A stretch of 5,471 nucleotides of DNA from Prevotella sp. (GTDB taxonomy: Bacteria > Bacteroidota > Bacteroidia > Bacteroidales > Bacteroidaceae). This document shows, piece after piece, positions 1 through 5,471 of the stretch. Numbering within the stretch: the stretch's first letter is position 1; each line of letters opens with the position of its first letter. The notes under the pieces are model-generated. The model made no database searches. It had not been told where the DNA came from and saw nothing but the letters and a program-made list of their open reading frames with translations. Made by a program: the position numbers and the translations under genes. Location: contig JAGBQP010000036.1 of assembly GCA_017632825.1 (NCBI GenBank), positions 1 to 5,471 of the forward strand. The letters run 5' to 3'.

Positions 1-1255
1 TCCCGAGATTTCTGAGACCATGATTGCTGACTGGTTCCAGGGCCCCACGATGTTCTGCGCTGCTGCTGAGGAGACTCAGGAGAACCTCATCGATGGTCGT
101 GGCGACGCTTACTGCGGCATGCTGAACGCTAGCCAGGCTCTCTCTCTGCGCAAGACTCGCGCTTACATCCCCGAAGAGCCTGTTGGTGATGCTGGCCAGT
201 GCGCTGAGATGATTCACGAGTTCCTGCCCATCGCACGTGCCATCGTCGGTCTGCAGAACCTGAAGATTATCAGCTTCGGTCCCCGTCCCAATAACTTCCT
301 GGCTTGTAACGCTCCTATCCGTGCCCTCTACGATCTCGACGTTGAGATTGAGGAGAACTCAGAGCTTGACCTGCTCGAGGCCTTCCAGAAGCACCAGGGC
401 GATCCCCGCATCGACGACGTTGTGAAGGATATGGCTGCTGAGCTCGGCACAGGTAACAAGATTCCTCACGTTCTGCCTAAGCTCGCCCAGTATGAGCTGA
501 CGCTGACTGACTGGATTGAGGCTCACAAGGGTTCACGCCAGTTTGTGGCTATGGCTAACAAGTGCTGGCCTGCTTTCCAGACCATGTTCGGCTTCGTTCC
601 CTGCTACGTTAACAGCCGTCTGACCGGTCGCGGTATTCCCGTTGCCTGTGAGGTTGATATCTATGGTGCTCTGTCAGAGTACATCGGTACTTGCATCAGC
701 GAAGATGCTGTTACCCTGCTCGACATCAACAACACCGTTCCTAAGGATATGTACGAAGAGAGCATCAAGGGCAAGAAGTTCATGTGCGACGAGTACACCG
801 ACAAGGAAATCTTCATGGGCTTCCACTGCGGTAACACCGCTTCTACAAAGGTTTGCAACTGCCAGATGTGCTTCCAGCGCATTATGGCTCGCGCTCTGCC
901 TGTTGAGGTAACCAACGGTACTCTTGAGGGTGACATCCAGCCCGGTCTGGCTACTGTATATCGTCTGCAGTCAACTGCTGACACCAAGCTCCGCGCTTAC
1001 ATCGCTCAGGGCGAGGTTATCCCCGTAGCTACCCGCTCGTTCGGTTCTATCGGTATCTTCGGTATCAAGAACATGAGCCGCTTCTATCGTCACGTCCTCA
1101 TTGAGAAGCACTATCCTCACCACTGCGCTGTTATGTTCGGCCACCAGGGCAAGTACCTGTGGGAGGTTCTCAAGTACATGGGTATCCCCGTTGACGAGAT
1201 CGACTATAACTTCCCGAAGGGTAACTTCTACCCCACCGAGAATCCGTTTGCGTAG
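1..1255 (+). CDS. L-fucose/L-arabinose isomerase-like protein, C-terminal part (5' end outside window)
   Basis: Probable cytoplasmic, metal-dependent aldose-ketose isomerase of the L-fucose isomerase-related family; the true sugar cannot be read from sequence. The frame is open from base 2 (PEISET before the first Met at base 20), so that Met is internal and the N-terminal portion, probably under 100 residues, is missing. Numbering from that Met, Glu211 (ACEVDIYGAL) and Asp235 (LLDINN) are 24 residues apart. This equals the spacing of the metal ligands Glu337 and Asp361 of E. coli FucI. A histidine-rich stretch (HYPHH, 364-368) and FGHQGKYLWEVL follow in the C-terminal domain, where the third ligand would lie; I cannot say which His it is. 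FHCGN (268-272) and a Cys cluster (270, 279, 281, 284) lie between. Codon use is strongly biased (GGT, GCT, CTG, ATC, AAC), suggesting high expression. The family call is fairly secure; the substrate is not. Confidence 0.85.
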   Translation, partial: PEISETMIADWFQGPTMFCAAAEETQENLIDGRGDAYCGMLNASQALSLRKTRAYIPEEPVGDAGQCAEMIHEFLPIARAIVGLQNLKIISFGPRPNNFLACNAPIRALYDLDVEIEENSELDLLEAFQKHQGDPRIDDVVKDMAAELGTGNKIPHVLPKLAQYELTLTDWIEAHKGSRQFVAMANKCWPAFQTMFGFVPCYVNSRLTGRGIPVACEVDIYGALSEYIGTCISEDAVTLLDINNTVPKDMYEESIKGKKFMCDEYTDKEIFMGFHCGNTASTKVCNCQMCFQRIMARALPVEVTNGTLEGDIQPGLATVYRLQSTADTKLRAYIAQGEVIPVATRSFGSIGIFGIKNMSRFYRHVLIEKHYPHHCAVMFGHQGKYLWEVLKYMGIPVDEIDYNFPKGNFYPTENPFA

Positions 1256-1289
1256 TCTATAGACTAAAGACATCTTAAAAATACTTGTT

Positions 1290-1329
1290 ACCGCCGTTTG
1301 GCTGCTTCCAGCAGTCAACGGCGGTTTTT
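1290..1329 (+). terminator. Intrinsic terminator of the isomerase gene
   Basis: A GC-rich stem, ACCGCCGTT (1290-1298) with AACGGCGGT (1317-1325), encloses a second short stem CTGC/GCAG (1302-1305 with 1311-1314) around the loop TTCCA. A T run (1325-1329) follows. It sits 35 bp after the isomerase stop codon and separates that gene from the next plus-strand gene. On the minus strand no T tract follows the stem, so it appears to work in one direction. Confidence 0.88.
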
Positions 1330-1359
1330 GCTCCAGGTCCTTATGTTCTGATACGTTAC
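1327..1359 (+). promoter_or_regulatory. Possible Bacteroidota-type promoter for the 1385 gene
   Basis: TTTG (1327-1330) is followed after 21 bp by TACGTTAC (1352-1359), which keeps the TA and the first TT of the TAnnTTTG consensus. The spacing suits a Bacteroides -33/-7 promoter, but the -7 element is imperfect. The -33 element would be made from the T run of the upstream terminator. The predicted mRNA would have a leader of only about 20 nt. This is a weak call, resting on position and a partial match. Confidence 0.28.
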
Positions 1360-1384
1360 CACAAACTTAATAAATAGAAGAACG

Positions 1385-2602
1385 ATGAGAAGCGCATTGT
1401 TTGTCATAATGATGTCCTTTCTGGCTATGAACAGCTGGGGACAGATGAAGCAGGTCAGTGGCACCGTGACCGATGCAGCCACTGGCAGTCCCATCACGGG
1501 TGTTAGTATCACCACTGAAGGTCTTTCCGTGGTAACTAACGAAGACGGATTCTTCACCCTGAAGAGTGAGAAGACTCCAACCGACATTCTCGTTACGCAC
1601 GTGGGCTATCACTCCCTGCGCTTGCCGTTAGGTGGCCATCCTACGGAGAACATGAAGATACGCCTGACGCCAACCGTTATCCAGCTGGACGAGGTGGTGG
1701 TGACGTCCGACAATCCTCGTGACCTGGTAATGGCGGCCATTGCCAAGATAGGCCGCAACTATAGTCAGAAGCCAGAGCTCTATCATTGCTTCTATCGAGA
1801 GACTGCTATGAAGCGCCAGCATTACATCAGTGTAGCCGAAGGCGTCATAGATATGTATAAGACGGGCTACCGGCGCGGAACGCTGCGCGACCGTGTAGCC
1901 ATCAACAAAGGTCGCCGACTGCTTAGTACGAAGCAAAGTGACACGCTGGGTGTGAAGGTGCTGGGCGGTCCTGTGGCTCCTGTAGAGCTCGACCTGCCTA
2001 AGAACACAGATATCCTGCTGACAGCCGAGGAACTGCAGCTCTACGATTTGAAAATGGAGCAGCCAACGGTGATAGGCGACCGTCATCAGTATGTGGTGGG
2101 CATCAAACCTCGTGCCGATGTGCCCTATGCCCTTTATAACGGGCGTCTCTACATCGACCAGGAGACACTAGCCTTCACCCGTGCCGAGCTGTCGCTTGAT
2201 ATGAGCAACCGCGACAAAGCCACTCGCGCTATGCTGGTCAGGAAGCCTGCTGGCGTACGCTTCCGTCCCAAGGAAATGTCGTTGGTTGTCGATTATCGTC
2301 CAGGTGCCGATGGCGTGATGCGCATGAGCTATATCCGTACCACCTTCCGTTTCAACTGCGACTGGAAGCGGCGACTGCTGGCCACATCGTTTGCCGCTTT
2401 CTGCGAAATGGCGGTGACGAGCACCAACACCAGCGATATTCAGCCCATTAGCGGCCGCGAGTCCTTCGACCAGCGCGATGCCTTCTTCGACAAGGTTGAC
2501 TATTTCCGAGACCCCACTTTCTGGCAGGACTACAACATCATCGAGCCCTCTGTGACGCTTGACAAAGCAGTCAATAGGCTGCTGAAAAGGGCGGCAAGAT
2601 AA
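1385..2602 (+). CDS. Exported carboxypeptidase-regulatory-like domain protein
   Basis: A 405-residue envelope protein of unknown specific function. Residues 1-20 look like a signal peptide (MRSALFVIMMSFLAMNSWGQ; probable cleavage near WGQ). No lipobox cysteine is present. Residues about 24-105 form a carboxypeptidase-regulatory-like beta-sandwich (VSGTVTDAATGSPITGVSI, NEDGFFTL, THVGYHS), ending in LDEVVVT (101-107), the sequence that normally leads into the plug of TonB-dependent receptors. No plug or barrel follows. Instead, about 300 residues include an NYSQKPELYHCFYRET segment and a C-terminal FWQDYNIIEP segment (379-388), both of which I recall from a Bacteroidota family annotated only by its N-terminal domain. 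The start at 1385 is chosen because it gives the signal peptide and follows an A-rich leader with no strong Shine-Dalgarno. It is probably monocistronic, between the terminator at 1290-1329 and the hairpin at 2620-2647. It could anchor or assist other outer-membrane components, but nothing here shows a partner. Confidence 0.92.
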   Translation: MRSALFVIMMSFLAMNSWGQMKQVSGTVTDAATGSPITGVSITTEGLSVVTNEDGFFTLKSEKTPTDILVTHVGYHSLRLPLGGHPTENMKIRLTPTVIQLDEVVVTSDNPRDLVMAAIAKIGRNYSQKPELYHCFYRETAMKRQHYISVAEGVIDMYKTGYRRGTLRDRVAINKGRRLLSTKQSDTLGVKVLGGPVAPVELDLPKNTDILLTAEELQLYDLKMEQPTVIGDRHQYVVGIKPRADVPYALYNGRLYIDQETLAFTRAELSLDMSNRDKATRAMLVRKPAGVRFRPKEMSLVVDYRPGADGVMRMSYIRTTFRFNCDWKRRLLATSFAAFCEMAVTSTNTSDIQPISGRESFDQRDAFFDKVDYFRDPTFWQDYNIIEPSVTLDKAVNRLLKRAAR

Positions 2603-2607
2603 CTGAT

Positions 2608-2647
2608 AAGAAAAAGAAAATGGGGATGTACTACGGTACATCCCCAT
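2608..2647 (-). terminator. Perfect hairpin terminator between convergent genes
   Basis: A perfect 12-bp stem, ATGGGGATGTAC (2620-2631) with GTACATCCCCAT (2636-2647), closes on a 4-base loop. Read on the minus strand, the stem is followed directly by a T-rich tract (2619-2608, interrupted by single C residues), so it ends the minus-strand 734-aa/56-aa transcript, 14 bp after the small gene's stop. On the plus strand the loop reads UACG closed by C-G, a stable UNCG tetraloop. The bases after it (ACTATTGTG) are a poor U tract, so termination of the plus-strand gene that stops at 2602 may be weaker or aided by the fold. Confidence 0.85.
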
Positions 2648-2661
2648 ACTATTGTGTCTGA

Positions 2662-2832
2662 CTACAATCCGAAAGGTAGTCCTAACATATCGTCGATTAA
2701 TCGCGAATCAGCCTCCGTAGGATCACCCTGCTCATTCGGATCGATATACACCTCGTTACCACTGGTAGTAATTATGTGTTGCAGTTCTATTGTCTCTACA
2801 GCCACTTCGGGCTTCAAATATGTTTTTTTCAT
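2662..2832 (-). CDS. Small acidic protein, 56 aa, unknown function
   Basis: The protein begins MKKTYLKPEVAVETIELQ and ends LIDDMLGLPFGL. I count 11 Asp/Glu against 4 Lys/Arg, no Cys, and no hydrophobic signal peptide or membrane segment. The start is supported by AAGGAGGA (2848-2841), eight bases before the ATG, an unusually strong Shine-Dalgarno for this lineage. It lies 21 bp after the stop of the 734-aa secreted protein and just before a terminator, so it is very likely the last gene of a two-gene transcript. The opening MKKxYxxPE followed by an amphipathic stretch resembles a recurrent group of very short, poorly characterised Bacteroidales proteins with variable C-termini; this is my recollection, not a search. 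It could be a peptide precursor, a regulator or an accessory factor of the upstream protein. No modifying enzyme is encoded next to it. Confidence 0.75.
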   Translation of the reverse strand: MKKTYLKPEVAVETIELQHIITTSGNEVYIDPNEQGDPTEADSRLIDDMLGLPFGL

Positions 2833-2840
2833 TGTAGGTT

Positions 2841-2848
2841 TCCTCCTT
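2841..2848 (-). promoter_or_regulatory. Strong Shine-Dalgarno of the 56-aa gene
   Basis: AAGGAGGA on the minus strand lies eight bases before the ATG at 2832 and starts five bases after the upstream gene's stop codon. It pairs over seven bases with the usual 16S rRNA 3' tail. The other complete starts in the window (1385 and 5058) have only A/T-rich leaders, so this site stands out and fixes the start of the small gene. Confidence 0.8.
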
Positions 2849-2853
2849 CAGTT

Positions 2854-5058
2854 TTATTTGATCAATACTTTCTTACCATCAATAACGTACAGGCCGTTTG
2901 CCGGCTTGTTGACACGCTGTCCGCTTAGGTTGTAGATGCTCCTGTTGCCAGCTGATTCATATGTGTTAATGTCGTTGATATCGGTGGTGTCGTAAACAAT
3001 GTCAAACATCTCACGGCTCGGGGCGGCGTCGAGCCTCAGGTATGCCTTGCCGGCGCTGATGGTGCCTTGGGTTGCCTTTACGAATTTACCATCTTTCAGT
3101 ATATAGTCAAAGTTGTTTCCGCCAATGGTCGTATCAGTTGTCACGCCCACCAGCTTGTTGGTAACAGTTCCCCCATTATCAGCAACACATGGAATGACAT
3201 ACGACTGTCCTGCGGTGCCTTTCAATATCAGTCCCGTACCTGCTGGTACAATTCCTGTCACCTCTGTCAGCACGGCCTTGTTATTTGTAACAGCAGAAAC
3301 GACATAAGCTTTCAGTCCGGCAATAGGCGCTGAGAAGTCAAGGGCTCTGTTGTCTGCATAGGTCGTCATGTTCTTCGATAAGGTAACGTCAGCTTGGCAG
3401 TCTGCTATGGTTGCCTGAGCCGAATTGACAATATAACCCGAAGTACGGTCAATCAGCAAGACAACAGCTTTAAGCTTTGACTTGTTCTGAATCAGCTCGT
3501 TCGCCGAGATATCGCCCACATAGCTATATTTCTGTGCCTGACCATTAACAATCGTTGAGGATACAGAACCGTTGACACCGTTCAAGATATCCCAGGCAGC
3601 AACTGCCACATGGTCGTATTCTATGCCAGAGACGGAAGAGCCTGCTTGAAACCAGAATTGCATATCACTGTCACCACTTTGGCCAGTTAGGAAGTTATTC
3701 TGACTCCAGCCATTACCATTGCCTGTTAAGCCGTCCTCAACAAGGACGTAGGCAATACCATATTGCCCATTATTTTCATCATAGACAAAAGTGGTATTTG
3801 TATTGAAAATAACGGCAGTCTTATCGTTGTCTTTCCATTGGGCTGTCAATTCGATTTTTCCTTGAGCAGCCTTATTAAATGCTTCATTAACAGAACTCTT
3901 CAACCAATTTCCGTTTGGATAGACGCTTTCATGGCGGTCAATCACACTACTTGGAAAGCCGTCGGCAAAGGTGTCAATAATAGGACTATAAGAGCCAATA
4001 TCCATTGGATCGCCGTCATGAACAGCAATCAGCGTCACTTGATTGCCAAAGGTGTCATGAAGTTTTTTCATGCCCGCTAAGCCATTGGGACAGTATCCGC
4101 ACCACGTTCCTGTAAATTCTTCCACAACGGGCGTAACTGGCACTTTCTCTGTAATCGTGATGACATTTCCACTAACAGTTTTGTTTGTTGCTTCGTTGGC
4201 AACGCCATTAACCTTGGTGATGGTGATTATTTTCTGTTTTTTCGATGCGACATTTTCACCTGGTATTGATGCTTCGAGAGTCCTGTATCCGTTGAAAGGA
4301 AGAGAATTATATATGGTCTGTGTTTTTTCTGCCGTTGTTGAACCTCCAACGGTTGTAACGGTGTAGGAAAATGAGGTAATGGGGTTCTTTCCTTTGTTGA
4401 TAATAATGATGGGAATGCTTACGTCTTCTCCAGCGAATGAAACTATTTGTCCAAAATCTATAGGAATAGCAGCGTTATTAGGGTAATTTCCGCCGTCAAT
4501 AAGAATCTGTAACGCCAAGTTTCCATAGTCGAGGCCATAGAAATTTTTCCATGATCCATTATTTACCCTATAGTAGAAAGAATGATCCATTTCTATGCCT
4601 TCTGCAACAATAGGATAAGCAGTTGAACTTGTGGAAAACGAGTAACCAATATAAAAGCCTTGGTTATTTACCACATAAGGAGTTGTAAGTACTACCTCAT
4701 TGACACCAGCGGCCAAAGAAGACTTTGCAACAGTTTGCTTATAGGTACAATTGGTGGTAGCTGAAGATGGTTGTGTTGTAGAAATCCAAATAGTAAGGTC
4801 ACTATTGATTGTTGTGACGTCGTTGCCTAACCAAAACCTCACAGCCTTAATGGTACTTCCACCTACTAATTCCTCGTTTGCAGGGACATAGATGGCAGCG
4901 TCGATGGTACCAGCTTGATTGTAGCCAGTAGTTCCGTTGCTACTGGCATCGGCTTCGCAGAAGTAGCCCCACCACATCTGAGATTCGGTAGGTGTAATAG
5001 TAGCTCTTGCGACGGACATAGTAACCATTGCAAGAATTAATAAAAACACTTTTTTCAT
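2854..5058 (-). CDS. Secreted Omp28-like protein with thioredoxin-like CGYC domain and C-terminal sorting-type tail
   Basis: A 734-residue exported protein. Residues 1-19 are a classical signal peptide (MKKVFLLILAMVTMSVARA). Residues about 24-190 are rich in beta-strand sequence and contain AAIYVPANEEL and KAVRFWLGND. Residues about 195-305 look like an Ig-type or CARDB-like beta-sandwich. Residues about 308-550 match the Omp28-related type: EEFTGTWCGYCPNG gives a thioredoxin-like CxxC at Cys320/Cys323, and DGFPSSVIDR puts Pro369 where a cis-proline would be. Residues about 556-675 carry a module familiar from Prevotella surface proteins (VPAGTGLILKGTAG, AGKAYLRLD). Residues about 705-734 (IYNLSGQRV, GLYVIDGKKVLIK) resemble a type IX secretion sorting tail. 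I infer surface or extracellular thiol-disulfide or binding activity; the substrate is unknown. The ATG at 5058 gives the signal peptide and has no Shine-Dalgarno. The gene is driven by a strong promoter at 5138-5168. Hand-counted G+C is about 37% at 4501-4620 but 58% over 2881-2940 plus 3001-3060. Confidence 0.93.
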   Translation of the reverse strand: MKKVFLLILAMVTMSVARATITPTESQMWWGYFCEADASSNGTTGYNQAGTIDAAIYVPANEELVGGSTIKAVRFWLGNDVTTINSDLTIWISTTQPSSATTNCTYKQTVAKSSLAAGVNEVVLTTPYVVNNQGFYIGYSFSTSSTAYPIVAEGIEMDHSFYYRVNNGSWKNFYGLDYGNLALQILIDGGNYPNNAAIPIDFGQIVSFAGEDVSIPIIIINKGKNPITSFSYTVTTVGGSTTAEKTQTIYNSLPFNGYRTLEASIPGENVASKKQKIITITKVNGVANEATNKTVSGNVITITEKVPVTPVVEEFTGTWCGYCPNGLAGMKKLHDTFGNQVTLIAVHDGDPMDIGSYSPIIDTFADGFPSSVIDRHESVYPNGNWLKSSVNEAFNKAAQGKIELTAQWKDNDKTAVIFNTNTTFVYDENNGQYGIAYVLVEDGLTGNGNGWSQNNFLTGQSGDSDMQFWFQAGSSVSGIEYDHVAVAAWDILNGVNGSVSSTIVNGQAQKYSYVGDISANELIQNKSKLKAVVLLIDRTSGYIVNSAQATIADCQADVTLSKNMTTYADNRALDFSAPIAGLKAYVVSAVTNNKAVLTEVTGIVPAGTGLILKGTAGQSYVIPCVADNGGTVTNKLVGVTTDTTIGGNNFDYILKDGKFVKATQGTISAGKAYLRLDAAPSREMFDIVYDTTDINDINTYESAGNRSIYNLSGQRVNKPANGLYVIDGKKVLIK

Positions 5059-5115
5059 AATGGTTTATTATTAAGATTTATGAATCAGTTAAGGTATGTA
5101 TCTATCTGTCTTATT

Positions 5116-5133
5116 GAGAAATCTGTATTTCTC
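5116..5133 (-). other. Hairpin at predicted 5' end of the 734-aa gene mRNA
   Basis: GAGAAAT and ATTTCTC form a perfect 7-bp stem with a 4-base loop. It lies just downstream of the minus-strand -7 element (5145-5138), so transcription starting around 5131-5133 would place the stem at the extreme 5' end of a leader of about 75 nt. By analogy with other long leaders it could protect the mRNA, but a stem this short may also be chance. Confidence 0.4.
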
Positions 5134-5137
5134 GCAG

Positions 5138-5168
5138 CAAAGTTAGGAAATTATTCCGAAAGCACAAA
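5138..5168 (-). promoter_or_regulatory. Bacteroidota-type promoter for the minus-strand operon
   Basis: On the minus strand, TTTG (5168-5165) is followed after exactly 19 bp by TAACTTTG (5145-5138). This is a full match to the Bacteroides primary-sigma consensus TTTG-N19-21-TAnnTTTG. It lies about 80 bp before the ATG at 5058, so it should drive the 734-aa gene and, by read-through, the 56-aa gene. Confidence 0.8.
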
Positions 5169-5182
5169 AAATTCGAACTTTT

Positions 5183-5214
5183 TTTTATCTATTGAAAAAT
5201 ATTGCTTATCTTTG
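5183..5214 (+). promoter_or_regulatory. Bacteroidota-type promoter for the 5288 gene
   Basis: TATCTTTG (5207-5214) matches the TAnnTTTG -7 element perfectly. The -33 region falls in a T run (TTTT at 5183-5186 is three of four against TTTG, 20-bp spacing). The leader to the ATG at 5288 would be about 65 nt, A-rich and without obvious structure. It stands back-to-back with the minus-strand promoter, about 15 bp apart and not overlapping. Confidence 0.65.
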
Positions 5215-5287
5215 CACTCGAGACAATCATATTAACAGGTTACTAAAGACCGATCATACTATCAAAAACAACGAAACAAGAAGAGCT

Positions 5288-5471
5288 ATGAGTAAAAACA
5301 CATTCCTACTGACACTCCTCGTCCTGCCGTTGATGCTGCTGCCTGCCACCATGCTTGCACAGTCGGGCAATTTGCCAGATGGTATTGAGATTATCCACGA
5401 GTGTGACACGATATGGCATTTTGGCTATAAGGGCATCAACCTCTACAGCCGCCCTATGCACCGCATCGACA
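5288..5471 (+). CDS. Exported protein, N-terminal fragment (3' end outside window)
   Basis: An open frame from ATG 5288 runs to the window edge without a stop (61 complete codons). It begins MSKNTFLLTLLVLPLMLLP and continues ATMLAQSGN, a clear signal peptide with likely cleavage after MLA or LAQ. The mature start reads LPDGIEIIHECDTIWHFGYK, then INLYSRPMHRID, which I do not recognise. A cysteine is present (Cys39), but not in lipobox position. The start is supported by the promoter at 5183-5214 and an A/G-rich leader (AACAAGAAGAGCT) without a true Shine-Dalgarno. Codon use and G+C rise sharply relative to the intergenic region, as expected for real coding sequence. Function unknown. Confidence 0.8.
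   Translation, partial: MSKNTFLLTLLVLPLMLLPATMLAQSGNLPDGIEIIHECDTIWHFGYKGINLYSRPMHRID

Noticed and set aside
20..22. ATG at 20 as the true start of the isomerase
   Set aside because: The frame stays open upstream to base 2, and the protein from this Met lacks part of the family's N-terminal domain; it is an internal Met of a gene cut by the window edge.
1254..1265. Perfect 12-bp palindrome AGTCTATAGACT at the isomerase stop codon
   Set aside because: About one perfect 12-bp palindrome is expected by chance in a window this long, and no regulatory context supports it.
1628..2647. Long minus-strand frames opposite the carboxypeptidase-regulatory-like gene (152 and 159 codons)
   Set aside because: Antisense shadows of a clearly coding, moderately GC-rich gene; they show no recognisable domain or signal, and one even reads through the terminator hairpin.
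2662..2832. The 56-aa protein as a classical double-glycine peptide precursor
   Set aside because: There is no GG or GA cleavage motif in the expected place, no Cys, and no maturation or transport gene beside it; only a looser resemblance to short Bacteroidales proteins remains.
2654..2935. Plus-strand 93-codon frame opposite the small gene
   Set aside because: It overlaps both the small acidic gene and the tail of the 734-aa gene in antisense, and it starts right after the convergent terminator with no promoter or ribosome-binding site seen.
3763..4366. Plus-strand frames of 98-105 codons inside the 734-aa gene
   Set aside because: Antisense to a gene with well-recognised domains, with no promoter or ribosome-binding site seen and no recognisable protein features.

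Overview
The window looks like chromosomal DNA of a Bacteroidota member, most likely Prevotella or a close Bacteroidales relative. Four things support this. The promoters match the Bacteroides-type TTTG / TAnnTTTG pattern. Most starts lack a Shine-Dalgarno sequence and are preceded by A-rich leaders. One gene encodes a carboxypeptidase-regulatory-like domain ending in LDEVVV. Another encodes a large secreted protein with an Omp28-type thioredoxin-like domain and a C-terminal tail (IYNLSGQRV...GLYVIDGKK) typical of Prevotella surface proteins. The genus is inferred from protein style only; there is no rRNA or marker gene here.

Layout, left to right. (1) 1-1255 (+) is the 3' part of a sugar isomerase gene of the L-fucose/L-arabinose isomerase type, closed by a strong intrinsic terminator at 1290-1329. 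(2) 1385-2602 (+) is a stand-alone exported protein with an N-terminal carboxypeptidase-regulatory-like domain. (3) 2608-2647 is a perfect 12-bp hairpin between convergent genes; its T-rich side serves the minus strand. (4) 2662-2832 (-) is a small acidic 56-residue protein with an unusually strong Shine-Dalgarno. (5) 2854-5058 (-) is a 734-residue secreted protein with a CGYC thioredoxin-like active site. It lies upstream of the small gene in the same transcript, with 21 bp between them. (6) 5059-5287 is a divergent intergenic region with a near-perfect minus-strand promoter, a plus-strand promoter, and a small hairpin at the predicted 5' end of the minus-strand mRNA. (7) 5288-5471 (+) is the start of another exported protein, cut off by the window end.

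The isomerase is a cytoplasmic sugar-catabolism enzyme and looks unrelated to the rest. The other genes are mostly cell-envelope or secreted proteins. The least ordinary unit is the minus-strand pair: the secreted CGYC protein plus the small acidic protein, which has its own strong ribosome-binding site in a lineage that rarely uses one. No mobile element, CRISPR array, tRNA or rRNA was seen. No clearly new multi-gene system is evident, but the small protein and its pairing deserve follow-up.
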